Assembly: GCF_021390395.1 (NCBI RefSeq)
Contig: NZ_JAJUWT010000008.1
Coordinates: 186,001-250,000 of the forward strand
Length of the DNA stretch: 64,000 bases
Reading direction: 5' to 3'
Origin: Saccharothrix sp. S26
Lineage (GTDB): Bacteria; Actinomycetota; Actinomycetes; Mycobacteriales; Pseudonocardiaceae
The notes beneath the pieces were generated by a model, which was given only the letters and a program-made list of their open reading frames with translations, made no database searches and was not told where the DNA came from. Of the stretch, positions 1-7,668 are shown piece after piece; within the stretch, counting starts at the first letter, position 1; every line of letters starts with the position of its first letter. Both the position numbers and the translations under genes were made by a program.

Positions 1-368
1 CCGCCGCCGCGCCGCCGCAGCAACGCCCGGATCCGCGCCGCCAGCACGCTGGCGACCAGCGGTTTGGTCACGTAGTCGTCCGCGCCCGCCTCCAGCCCGG
101 CGATCACGTCGGCGGCGTCGGCCCGGGCGGTGACGATGATGATCGGCAGGTCGCCGCGCGCCCGCAGGGTGCGGCAGACCTCCAGGCCGTCCACGCCGGG
201 CAGCATGAGGTCCACCAGCACGACATCGGGTTCGGTGACGGCGAGCAGCTCCAAGGCGTCCTCGCCCGACACGGCGTCGGTGACGGCGAAACCCTCGTCG
301 CCCAACGCCAGGCCGAGGGCCTGCCTGATGTGCTCGTCGTCCTCGACCAGCAGAACCGAGAAGTCCAT
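1..368 (-). CDS. Two-component response regulator, receiver domain (truncated by window edge)
   Basis: About 122 residues of a CheY-like receiver domain are visible; the C-terminal output domain lies outside the window. The acidic pocket (E9-D10-D11), phospho-acceptor Asp53 in VLVDLMLPG, Thr80 and the conserved Lys102 (VTKPL) are all present, so the domain should accept phosphate from a sensor kinase. The run of arginines after residue 115 is the usual linker to an OmpR/PhoB winged helix, but that domain is not seen. The ATG at 366-368 is the only sensible start. The gene has its own 80-bp upstream region with two adjacent 11-bp direct repeats, which suggests autoregulation. It may or may not control the ABC importer genes next to it. 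Confidence 0.9.
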   Translation of the reverse strand, partial: MDFSVLLVEDDEHIRQALGLALGDEGFAVTDAVSGEDALELLAVTEPDVVLVDLMLPGVDGLEVCRTLRARGDLPIIIVTARADAADVIAGLEAGADDYVTKPLVASVLAARIRALLRRRGG

Positions 369-411
369 GACGCCCCGATCCTGCCGCACCGCGCCCGCAC
401 CCGCCGAGATC

Positions 412-433
412 GCAAGGTGAACGCAAGGTTCAC
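412..433 (-). promoter_or_regulatory. Tandem 11-bp direct repeats (OmpR-type response-regulator box)
   Basis: Read on the minus strand, GTGAACCTTGC (423-433) is followed directly by GTTCACCTTGC (412-422); 9 of 11 bases match. Two abutting 11-bp units, with a GTTCACC core, is the layout bound by OmpR/PhoB-family regulators, for example Streptomyces PHO boxes. It lies 44 bp before the response-regulator start codon. The same bases also form an inverted repeat (GGTGAAC/GTTCACC, 416-434). The regulator that binds is inferred. Confidence 0.55.
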
Positions 434-448
434 CCCCCGCCCCGGGCG

Positions 449-2092
449 TCACCGGTTCGCGGCGTGCTCCCGGGCCAGCTCCTCGGCCACCTGGTCCCCA
501 CCGGCCTGCCGCCACTGCGCCACGACGTCCCGCCACGCCGACGGCGGCTTGCGGCCGAACGTGATCGCGGCGATGCCGTCCCCGATGATCTGGTTGAGCT
601 GCGCGCCCTTGCCCGCCTCGGTGCTTGAGCGCAGACCCGTGGCCGGGTTGCGGACGCTGCGCGGCAACGTCGCCTGCTGCCACTCGTGCACGGCCCGCGC
701 CACGTCCGGGTGCCCGGGCAGGTACAGCACGGCCGGCGCGGCACCGAGGTACTTGGTGGGCAGCAGCGAGTTGTTCTCCTGCGCGTAGAGGTCGGTCGGC
801 TTGATGCCGCCGGAGTCCTTGGTGAAGTGCTGCCCCTCGACGCCGTAGTTGGCCAGCTCGTACTCCTCGGTGCCGAACGGCGCGCTGAAGTAGTCGCAGA
901 TCCGCAGCAGCAGCTTGATCCGCGCCGCGTCGGCCTTCTTGAACGTGACGTGGCCGAACACGCCCGGCCCCTGCCACGGCGTCGGCTGCGGCCCGTACGG
1001 CCGGCCGAGGTCGAGCGCGAACCGACCGTTGATCTTGTTCAGGGTGGACAGGCTCACCGAGCCGAAACCGTCGTTGATCGAGGCCACCGTGCCGTTGTGG
1101 AAGTGGCTCTGCATGTCCGTGGAGCTGGCGGTGAGGCTGTCGGGGTAGTGCGCGCCCGCCTCGACCAGCTTGCGCATCACCTCCAGCGCCTGCTCGAACT
1201 GCGGCGTGGTGATGGTGTGCGTGAACGCGTCCCCCTGAACGGACCACGTGTTCGGCGCCCCCAGCGAGCCGGCGTGGTAGGTCACCCCGCCCAGCCCGGT
1301 GAACAGCGTCTTGAACCAGCCGACACCCCACTTGCGGTCGCCCGTCAACGCCTTCATCGCGTCCAGGTACTGCTCGGTCGTCCAGTCCCGCGGTACCCCG
1401 GCCGCGTCCATCGCGGAGCGGTTGACGAACAGGCTGTTCGCGGGCATCGGGCGTTCCAGCGGGATGCCGTGGATCCGGCCGCCGATGCGGCCCATGCCCT
1501 TCCACGCGTAGGTCGGGAGGTTGGCCAGGTTCGGGAACTCCTTCACCGCGTCCCCGCCGACGAACTCCGACAGGTCCGCGCACCGGGCCTGCACGAACTC
1601 GGCGGCGTGCGGCAGCGCCAGGTTCGTGAACATGATCATGTCCGGCAGGTCGTCACCCGACGCCATCAACGTGGCCATCTTCTGGCCGTACTCCGGGTCG
1701 GGCACGACGGTGACCTTCAGGTTCACCCCCAACGCCCGGTTGACCGCCTGCCAGTACCGGTTGTCCTCGACCGGCTTGGGCGGCGCGCCGTAGGACACGA
1801 CCATCACCGTGACGTCCGAGCCGTCCCCCACGGGGCCGTGCACGGACTTGACCAGCTTCTCCGGGTAGTTCAGGAACAACGGCTGCACGCCGGTCCCGTC
1901 GCCGGGCGCGTCCGGGGTCGGCCCGCCGAACGGCACGTGCGTCGGCCACGGGGCCAGGTCCTTGCCCGCGTTGGAGACGCCACCACCGGCGCCCCCGGAG
2001 CCGCACGCCGACAGCAGCGACGGTGCGGTCAGGCCGAGCGCGCCGACGCCCGCCAGCCGCAGCAGGGAACGGCGGTCCATGCGGTGGTCCAT
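449..2092 (-). CDS. ABC transporter extracellular solute-binding lipoprotein (LplA-like)
   Basis: A 547-residue lipoprotein that would capture a sugar or oligosaccharide outside the membrane and hand it to the two permeases encoded just upstream. The N-terminus has a twin-arginine pair (RRSLLRLAG, residues 7-15), a hydrophobic stretch and a lipobox LSAC with the lipidated Cys at residue 30. The length fits the large LplA/YtcQ group (about 500-560 residues) that pairs with LplB/YtcP permeases, often for pectin-derived or other complex sugars. The start ATG at 2092 has GAGGAA 7 bases upstream. It is third in the minus-strand operon, with a 55-bp gap after the permease gene. No ATPase gene is present. 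Confidence 0.9.
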   Translation of the reverse strand: MDHRMDRRSLLRLAGVGALGLTAPSLLSACGSGGAGGGVSNAGKDLAPWPTHVPFGGPTPDAPGDGTGVQPLFLNYPEKLVKSVHGPVGDGSDVTVMVVSYGAPPKPVEDNRYWQAVNRALGVNLKVTVVPDPEYGQKMATLMASGDDLPDMIMFTNLALPHAAEFVQARCADLSEFVGGDAVKEFPNLANLPTYAWKGMGRIGGRIHGIPLERPMPANSLFVNRSAMDAAGVPRDWTTEQYLDAMKALTGDRKWGVGWFKTLFTGLGGVTYHAGSLGAPNTWSVQGDAFTHTITTPQFEQALEVMRKLVEAGAHYPDSLTASSTDMQSHFHNGTVASINDGFGSVSLSTLNKINGRFALDLGRPYGPQPTPWQGPGVFGHVTFKKADAARIKLLLRICDYFSAPFGTEEYELANYGVEGQHFTKDSGGIKPTDLYAQENNSLLPTKYLGAAPAVLYLPGHPDVARAVHEWQQATLPRSVRNPATGLRSSTEAGKGAQLNQIIGDGIAAITFGRKPPSAWRDVVAQWRQAGGDQVAEELAREHAANR

Positions 2093-2147
2093 GACGAGGT
2101 TCCTCTCCCGGCGTCGCGCCGAAAGGAGTGGGTGCGGTGGAAGGGCT

Positions 2148-3035
2148 TCAGGCCTTCAAGGCCCCGGTGACGACGCCCTTGACGAAGTAGCGCTGCAAGA
2201 ACGGGTAGACGCACACGATGGGCAGCGTCGCCAGCATCACGACCGCCATCTGCACGGACTGCGGTGAGGTGGTGGCCAGCTCGCCGGAGGTCTCGGCCAG
2301 CGACGCGCCGCCCGTGACGTACTGGCGCAGCACGGTGCCGATCGGCCACTTCGTCTGGTCGTTGAAGTAGATGATCGCCTCGAAGAAGCGGTTCCAGTAG
2401 GCCACCGCGTAGAACAGGCCGACCACCGCGATGACCGCCTTGGACAGCGGCAGCACGACCTGGCGCAGGATGCCCAGCTCGCCCGCGCCGTCGATGCGCG
2501 CGGCGTCGACCAGCTCCGGCGGGATGGACTGGAAGAAGCCGCGCATCACGACCAGGTTGAACACGTTGACCAGGAACGGCAGCACCAGCGCCGCGTACCG
2601 GTCGAACAGGCCGGTGCCCTGCACCACCAGGAACAGCGGCACCATCCCCGGCGGGAACAGGAACGTGAACAGCACCAGCAGCAGCATGGGCTTGCCGCCG
2701 TAGACCCGGGGCCTGCTCAACGTGTACGCCAGGCCGATCGTGCACACCAGGCTCAACGCCGTGCCGATCACCGTGACGCCCGCGCTGACCAGCAACGCGC
2801 GACTGACGATCCCGCCCTGGAGGATCTCGGTGTAGGCGCTGAGGGTGAACTCGTCCGGCCACACCACCCAGCCGCCGTTGTCGATCACGTTCTGCGGGGT
2901 CGCCAGGCTCGTCGCCAGGACCGTCCACAACGGGAAGACCACCAGCAGGACCACCACGGTCAGCGCGACCGCCTTCGCGACCCGCACGGCGGGGGTCGGC
3001 CTGCCCATCCACGCCGGCGTCGTTGCCCTGCTCAC
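2148..3035 (-). CDS. Sugar ABC transporter permease (LplC/YtcP-like)
   Basis: Integral membrane subunit of 295 residues with about six hydrophobic segments and the permease EAA loop (DAARIDGAGELGILRQVVLP), which docks the shared ATPase. Start: GTG at 3033-3035, overlapping the TGA of the upstream permease by four bases (GTGA), which implies translational coupling. The reading frame stays open much further upstream, but that part only shadows the other permease. It belongs to the MalG/CarB side of binding-protein-dependent transporters. Products of this gene and its neighbour are expected to form a heterodimeric channel for the lipoprotein's substrate. Confidence 0.92.
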   Translation of the reverse strand: MSRATTPAWMGRPTPAVRVAKAVALTVVVLLVVFPLWTVLATSLATPQNVIDNGGWVVWPDEFTLSAYTEILQGGIVSRALLVSAGVTVIGTALSLVCTIGLAYTLSRPRVYGGKPMLLLVLFTFLFPPGMVPLFLVVQGTGLFDRYAALVLPFLVNVFNLVVMRGFFQSIPPELVDAARIDGAGELGILRQVVLPLSKAVIAVVGLFYAVAYWNRFFEAIIYFNDQTKWPIGTVLRQYVTGGASLAETSGELATTSPQSVQMAVVMLATLPIVCVYPFLQRYFVKGVVTGALKA

Positions 3036-4003
3036 GACTTGTACACCCCCTGCTCGCCCAGCCGGTGCGCCACCTTGTTCGCCGTGTAGATCAACACCAC
3101 GCCCACCACGCCCTTGAACAACCCGACCGCCGCGGCGTAGCCGAAGTCGCCGTTCGCGAAGCCGGTGAAGTACACGAACGTGTCGAGCACCTCGCCGGTC
3201 TCCGGCCCCACCGACTGGCGTTGCAGGAAGAACTGCTCGAACCCGATGGACAGGAACTCGCCCAGCCGCAGCACCAGCAGCAGCACGATGACCGGCCGGA
3301 TCGCGGGCAGCGTCACGTGCCACACCCGCCGCCACCAGCCCGCGCCGTCCAACGCCGCCGCCTCGTACTGCTGCTCGTCCACCTGCGACAGCGCGGCCAG
3401 GAAGATGATCGTGGCCCAGCCGCACTCCTTCCACACCAGCTGCGCCACCACCAGCGGCCCGTACAGGTCCGGGTTGCCGATGATCGCCACACCGCCCACG
3501 CCCAGCGCCGACAACCAGCCGTTCACCACGCCCGCGCCGCCCAGCATCTGCTGGAACAGCGCCACGACGATCACCCACGACAGGAAGTGCGGCAGGTACA
3601 CCACGCTCTGCACGAACCGCCGCAGGGTGTCGCCCACGACGCTGTTGAGCAGCAACGCCAGCGCCAGCGGCGCGGGGAAGAAGAACACCAACTGCAAGGC
3701 CGCGATGAGCAACGTGTTCTTCACCGCGTTCCAGAACAGCGGGTCGGTGACCATGCGCTCGAAGTGCGCGAGCCCCACCCACCGGCTGCCCGAGACGCCC
3801 AGGAACGGCACGTAGTCCTGGAAGGCCAGCACGGTGCCGAACAACGCGCCGTAGTGGAAGACCAGGAAGTAGACCAGCCCCGGCGCCGCGAGCAGCAGCA
3901 GCACCCGGTCCGCCCGCAGCCGGCGCAGGGGACCGGCGCGATCTGCCTCGTGGCGCGCCGGCACGCCCGGCGGACCGGTCGCGGCGCTGCGGACCCGCGT
4001 CAT
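3032..4003 (-). CDS. Sugar ABC transporter permease (LplB-like)
   Basis: A 323-residue inner-membrane permease, first gene of the minus-strand importer operon. A short cationic N-terminus leads into a first membrane segment (LLLLAAPGLVYFLVF). The EAA loop (YEAAALDGAGWWRRVWHVTLPAI) is intact. The frame stays open to 4246, but the ATG at 4001-4003 is preferred: the longer form would begin inside the promoter and has no hydrophobic start. The promoter directly upstream holds a LacI-type operator, so the importer is probably sugar-inducible. Confidence 0.9.
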   Translation of the reverse strand: MTRVRSAATGPPGVPARHEADRAGPLRRLRADRVLLLLAAPGLVYFLVFHYGALFGTVLAFQDYVPFLGVSGSRWVGLAHFERMVTDPLFWNAVKNTLLIAALQLVFFFPAPLALALLLNSVVGDTLRRFVQSVVYLPHFLSWVIVVALFQQMLGGAGVVNGWLSALGVGGVAIIGNPDLYGPLVVAQLVWKECGWATIIFLAALSQVDEQQYEAAALDGAGWWRRVWHVTLPAIRPVIVLLLVLRLGEFLSIGFEQFFLQRQSVGPETGEVLDTFVYFTGFANGDFGYAAAVGLFKGVVGVVLIYTANKVAHRLGEQGVYKS

Positions 4004-4055
4004 GCTCACGTCGAACGCCTCTCTCGCGGTGCCCGGCCGAAACAGAACGGTCACG

Positions 4056-4084
4056 AAGATAAAACGGTTACACAGGTTCGTCAA
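4056..4084 (-). promoter_or_regulatory. Sigma70-like promoter with embedded LacI-type operator (importer operon)
   Basis: On the minus strand, -35 TTGACG (4079-4084) and -10 TATCTT (4056-4061) are separated by exactly 17 bp. Inside lies TGTAACCGTTTTAT (4059-4072), which fits the LacI-family pattern TGNAANCGNTTNCA at 10 of the 12 defining or free positions and has the central CG. A repressor here would cover the spacer and the -10. The promoter is about 53 bp before the permease ATG. Confidence 0.55.
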
Positions 4085-4194
4085 CGCCTTGCGTGCCCCC
4101 TTGGGCTGGGTGTATTCGCCTGTGAGAGGCCAGTCCCGCGCTCGTCGCGCGGACGTTGTGGGCGGCCGGGCTTGTGCGTAGAGTGACGAAGGAG

Positions 4195-4208
4195 TGCAAA
4201 CGTTTACA
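4195..4208 (+). promoter_or_regulatory. LacI-family operator upstream of the dehydrogenase gene
   Basis: TGCAAACGTTTACA matches the LacI-family half-site pattern TGNAANCGNTTNCA completely and is palindromic except for one base pair. It lies 42 bp before the GTG start at 4250, and a weak promoter (GTGACG, 16 bp, TACATG at 4205-4210) can be drawn across it. An ATG overlapping the operator (4208) is in frame but has no ribosome site, which argues that it is not the true start. Confidence 0.6.
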
Positions 4209-4249
4209 TGGATCGTCCGCCGCCCGGCCCTCTGATAGGAGCCCACTCC

Positions 4250-5263
4250 GTGTCACGGCGACCTGTCGCGGTCTTCGCCCTCGCCCCCTGGGCGTTCGCC
4301 GACGTGTTCCCGCCCGACCTCGTCGCCCGGTTGCGGCGGCTGGTGGACGTCGACCCGACCACGACGTTCACCTCGTTCGACGGCCCCGTCGCCACCGCGG
4401 CGCTGGCCGAGGCGGACATCCTGCTCACCGGGTGGGGCTGCCCGCGCGTCGACGCGGACCTGCTGGCCGCCGCGCCGAGGCTGCGCGCCGTCGTGCACGC
4501 CGCCGGCACCGTGAAGACCCGCCTGGACCCCGTCGTGTTCGACCGCGGCCTCGTCGTCTCCTCCGCCGCCCAGGTCAACGCCGTCCCGGTCGCCGACTAC
4601 ACCATGGCCATGCTGGTCCTGGGCACCAAGCGGGCGTTCAGCCGCGCCCGGCGCTACGCCACCGCCGCCGAAGGCGCCCCCGCCGACTGGCTGCCCGGCG
4701 ACGACACCGGCCTGCACCACCGCACCGTCGGCGTCATCGGCGCCTCCCGCATCGGCCGCCTGGTGCTCGACCGGCTCCGCGCGTTCGACGTCGAGGTCCT
4801 GCTCCACGATCCGCACGTCACCCGCGCCGAAGCCGCACGCCTCGGCGCGGAACCCGTCGGCGTGGACGAGCTGTGCCGCCGCAGCGACGTCGTCACCGTC
4901 CACGCGCCCGCCCTGCCCGAGACCCGCCACCTGCTCGACGGCCGCCGGCTCGACCTGCTGCCCGACGGCGCCCTCGTCCTCAACACCGCCCGCGGCTCGC
5001 TGATCGACACCGACGAGCTGACCAGGGTGTGCGCCACCGGCCGGATCTCGGCGATCCTCGACGTCACCGAACCCGAGCCGCTGCCCGCCGGGCACCCGCT
5101 GTTCGCCCTGCCCAACGTGCTCATCACACCCCACCTGGCCGGCGCGCAGGGCCGCGAGCTGCGCCGCCTCGGCGAGTTCGCCGTCGCCGAGGTCGGGCGG
5201 TTCCTCAAGGGCACGCCGCTGCTCGGGCGGGTGGAACCCGAGCGCCTGCCCTACATCGCCTGA
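4250..5263 (+). CDS. D-isomer-specific 2-hydroxyacid dehydrogenase
   Basis: A 337-residue cytoplasmic NAD(P)H-dependent oxidoreductase that should interconvert a 2-keto acid and a D-2-hydroxyacid, such as hydroxypyruvate/glyoxylate and glycerate/glycolate. A Rossmann dinucleotide motif is seen as VGVIGASRIG. The catalytic Arg (LNTARGSLID), Glu (DVTEPEPLP) and His (ITPHLAG) are all present in the right order. Start: GTG at 4250 with AGGAG eight bases upstream (4237-4241). With a glycerate kinase nearby it fits sugar-acid breakdown to glycerate. It is followed after 38 bp by the isomerase gene. Confidence 0.88.
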   Translation: MSRRPVAVFALAPWAFADVFPPDLVARLRRLVDVDPTTTFTSFDGPVATAALAEADILLTGWGCPRVDADLLAAAPRLRAVVHAAGTVKTRLDPVVFDRGLVVSSAAQVNAVPVADYTMAMLVLGTKRAFSRARRYATAAEGAPADWLPGDDTGLHHRTVGVIGASRIGRLVLDRLRAFDVEVLLHDPHVTRAEAARLGAEPVGVDELCRRSDVVTVHAPALPETRHLLDGRRLDLLPDGALVLNTARGSLIDTDELTRVCATGRISAILDVTEPEPLPAGHPLFALPNVLITPHLAGAQGRELRRLGEFAVAEVGRFLKGTPLLGRVEPERLPYIA

Positions 5264-5301
5264 CCGTGCGGTGCGACGATCTTGCGTGAGGTGAGGTGCC
5301 C

Positions 5302-6087
5302 ATGAGCGGGTGGCGGTTAGCGGTGAGCACGCTCGGCGCACCCGGCGTGCCGCTGCGGGACAGCGCGCGCGTCGCGGCCGAACACGGCTGCGACGGCTTG
5401 GAGATCCGCGTGCACCCGGACGAGGAAGTGAGTCTCGGGATGCCGCCCGCACGGGCGGCGCGCGTGCGCGAGCAGGTCGCGGACGCCGGGCTGGAGATCG
5501 CCTGCCTCGCCGGTTACCCCAAGGTGTGCGGGCCGGGTCCGGTCGTCGACGAACTGCGCGCGTTGGTCGACCTGGCCGCGCTGCTCGGCGCACCGGCCGT
5601 CCGCGTGTTCCCCGGCGGTCCGACCGCGGGCGACGACGGCCGGGCGGCGGAGCACCTCGCCACCGTGTTGCCGGACCTGCGCGCCGCGGGCGTCCGGCTG
5701 CTGGTCGAGACCCACGACTCGCACCCGACCGGCGCTGCGGCGCTGCGCTTGGTCGAGCCGTTCGGCGACCCGGAACACGTCGCCGTGCTGTGGGACGCGG
5801 TCCACCCGTGGCGCGCGGGCGAACGGCCGGCCGAGACCCGCTCCACCCTGGCCGACTACCTGGCCTACTTCCAACTCAAGGACGTCACCACCACCGACCC
5901 GACCCCCGTCCCGCCGGGTGAGGGCGACGTGCCACTGGGGGAGTGCGGGCGACTGTTGGCGGACTGGTCGGGCTGGGTGTCCCTGGAGTGGGAACGCGCC
6001 TGGTACCCCACCATCGCCCCCCTTTCGACACCACTGCGCGCCGCCGCCGATTGGTACGATCAGTGGCGACCAACCAACCACCCGTAA
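5302..6087 (+). CDS. Sugar phosphate isomerase/epimerase (xylose isomerase-like TIM barrel)
   Basis: A 261-residue cytoplasmic AP-endonuclease-2/xylose-isomerase-fold protein. Probable metal ligands lie at the ends of the barrel strands: Glu and His in LLVETHDSH, Asp/His in LWDAVHPW, and Glu in VSLEWERAW. The motif FQLKDV near residue 195 is typical of the family. The ATG at 5302 follows a GTGAGGTG ribosome site; an in-frame GTG lies two codons earlier. It is read together with the preceding dehydrogenase. The substrate cannot be told from sequence: ketose/aldose isomerisation or inosose-type chemistry are both possible. Confidence 0.85.
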   Translation: MSGWRLAVSTLGAPGVPLRDSARVAAEHGCDGLEIRVHPDEEVSLGMPPARAARVREQVADAGLEIACLAGYPKVCGPGPVVDELRALVDLAALLGAPAVRVFPGGPTAGDDGRAAEHLATVLPDLRAAGVRLLVETHDSHPTGAAALRLVEPFGDPEHVAVLWDAVHPWRAGERPAETRSTLADYLAYFQLKDVTTTDPTPVPPGEGDVPLGECGRLLADWSGWVSLEWERAWYPTIAPLSTPLRAAADWYDQWRPTNHP

Positions 6088-6383
6088 CCGCAACCACCCA
6101 CCGATTCCCCCACCTCACCGCCCACCTCACCGTCCACGAACGGGTGAATCTCAAACCCTCACCAAAAATAACGCCGTTTCCCCAACCTCCAAACGTCGGT
6201 TGGAACAACGAGGCCGCCGACCGACCGCAGCCCTGCCCACCCCACCCCATCGCCCCATCCGCTCCGACCCGCCCCTCCGGACTGCGCGACTCGCCCTCCG
6301 GACCGCGCGACTTGCAGGACCGGCCGCCGGCCTCGGACCGAACCGCCGCAAGCCCACACCCGGGACCGCCCTCACCCGCACCC
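6088..6383. other. Convergent intergenic region
   Basis: 296 bp between the 3' ends of the isomerase and glycerate kinase genes. It is very C-rich on the plus strand and contains one short imperfect tandem repeat. No gene, RNA or clear terminator hairpin was found. Confidence 0.6.
6273..6314. repeat. Imperfect 21-bp tandem repeat
   Basis: Two copies of CCCTCCGGACYGCGCGACTYG (6273-6293 and 6294-6314) differ at two positions. The period is 21 bp and the spacing is zero. It lies between convergent genes. It might be a dispersed intergenic element of this genome or a local slippage product. Confidence 0.7.
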
Positions 6384-7553
6384 TCACTCGCGCCCGCACC
6401 CCCACCCGCCCTGGAACTCGCGCGGCACGCAGCCCCCGAGGAACCCGGCGATCCTCTCCCCGACCTGCTCGAGCAACGGCTCGGCGTGCACCAGGCAGCG
6501 GGACACGTCCGGCTCGAGATCGGTGAGCGCGAACACCTCGCCGAACCCCGCCGCCACCACCTCGCCCCGCTCGAGAGCACAGCTCCCGGCCACGGCCACC
6601 ACGCCGACCCCGGCCTCCCGCGCCACCGCCGCCACCCCGGCAGGCGCCTTCCCGCGCAACGTCTGGCGATCCAGCCGACCCTCCCCGGCGACCACCAGCC
6701 GCGCCCCCGGCAACCGCTGCGCCAACCCGGTCAACTCCAGCACCAGCCCGATGCCCCGGCGCACCCGCCCGCCGAGCGCCAGCAGCGCGAACCCGGCCCC
6801 ACCCGCCGCGCCCGCACCCGGCCGTGACGCGGCCCCCGGATCGAGCGGCTCCGCCCACCGCGCCAGGTCGGTGTCCAGTGCGGCGACCAGCGTGGCGTCC
6901 GCGCCCTTCTGCGGCCCGTACACCGCCGCCGCGCCGTGTGGACCCACGAGCGGGTTGTCGACGTCGCACGCCACGACCAGTTCCACCTCGCCCAGTCGCG
7001 GGTGCAGGCCGGTTCGGTCGATCTCGCGGACGGCACCCAGCGGCGAGGTCACCCCATCGAGTGAAGCTCCGTGTGCGTCGACCAGGCGCGCGCCGAGGCC
7101 CACGAGCAACCCCGTGCCCCCATCGGTGGTCGCGCTGCCGCCCAAACCGACCACGATCGTGTGATGCCCCGCGTCCAACGCCGCCGCGATCACCCGACCG
7201 GTGCCCAGGGTGGAGGCCGCAGCCGCGCGGTCCGGCGTCACGGGCACGTCCGCGACCAACCCGAGCCCGGACGCCTCGGCCAGCTCCACGACCGCGACCC
7301 CGTCCCGCGACGCATACCGTGCGATCACCGGACGGCCCAACGGGTCGGTCGTCCGCACCGGCACGGCCGCGAAACCGGCGCCGAGCAGGGCGTCCACGGT
7401 GCCCTCCCCGCCGTCCGCGACGGGGTGCTCGTGCACGACCACCCCGTGCCGGCGCAACCCGCGCGCCACGGCGCCCGTCGCCCGTCGCGCCGACAACGAG
7501 CCCTTGAACGAGTCCAGCGCCACGACGACATGGCCCACCTGCGACGACGTCAC
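6384..7553 (-). CDS. Glycerate 2-kinase (GarK/GlxK family)
   Basis: A protein of about 389 residues that phosphorylates D-glycerate with ATP, feeding sugar-acid or glyoxylate breakdown into glycolysis. Diagnostic features are VVVALDSFKGSLSA at the N-terminus, the ADGGEGT motif, GLGGSATTDGGTG and the C-terminal GEGRLDRQTLRGK loop; the length matches the type I family. The start is uncertain: GTG codons at 7559, 7553 and 7538 are in frame and none has a good ribosome site. The promoter (TTGACG, 17 bp, TTCCAT) predicts transcription starting near 7553, so a leaderless GTG there is preferred. Transcribed divergently from the PmoA operon, with one palindromic operator for each promoter. Confidence 0.9.
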   Translation of the reverse strand: MTSSQVGHVVVALDSFKGSLSARRATGAVARGLRRHGVVVHEHPVADGGEGTVDALLGAGFAAVPVRTTDPLGRPVIARYASRDGVAVVELAEASGLGLVADVPVTPDRAAAASTLGTGRVIAAALDAGHHTIVVGLGGSATTDGGTGLLVGLGARLVDAHGASLDGVTSPLGAVREIDRTGLHPRLGEVELVVACDVDNPLVGPHGAAAVYGPQKGADATLVAALDTDLARWAEPLDPGAASRPGAGAAGGAGFALLALGGRVRRGIGLVLELTGLAQRLPGARLVVAGEGRLDRQTLRGKAPAGVAAVAREAGVGVVAVAGSCALERGEVVAAGFGEVFALTDLEPDVSRCLVHAEPLLEQVGERIAGFLGGCVPREFQGGWGCGRE

Positions 7554-7559
7554 GCGCAC

Positions 7560-7588
7560 ATGGAAAGCGCTTTCCCATCCCACGTCAA
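7560..7588 (-). promoter_or_regulatory. Promoter and palindromic operator of the glycerate kinase gene
   Basis: Minus strand -35 TTGACG (7583-7588), 17-bp spacer and -10 TTCCAT (7560-7565). A perfect 14-bp palindrome GGAAAGCGCTTTCC (7562-7575) covers the spacer and -10. The central CG and A/T-flanked arms are the LacI-family style, as in CcpA or CebR sites. The same palindrome recurs 76 bp away in the divergent promoter. Confidence 0.65.
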
Positions 7589-7603
7589 GCCCCAGCGTCG
7601 ACC

Positions 7604-7651
7604 TTGACGGACCACCCACCACGCTGAATACTGCCGAGGAAAGCGCTTTCC
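7604..7651 (+). promoter_or_regulatory. Promoter and palindromic operator of the PmoA operon
   Basis: -35 TTGACG (7604-7609), exactly 17 bp, -10 AATACT (7627-7632). The second copy of GGAAAGCGCTTTCC (7638-7651) begins where transcription should start, so a bound repressor would block initiation or early elongation. The ribosome site TGGAGG follows at 7656-7661. Confidence 0.65.
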
Positions 7652-7668
7652 GACCTGGAGGTCCGCCG

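Noticed and set aside
686..2170. Long plus-strand open frame opposite the solute-binding lipoprotein gene
   Set aside because: Arg/Gly/Val-rich composition of an antisense shadow; no start signal or domain.
4004..4246. N-terminal extension of the LplB-like permease
   Set aside because: It would start inside the promoter and operator and lacks a ribosome site; the ATG at 4003 fits the family length.
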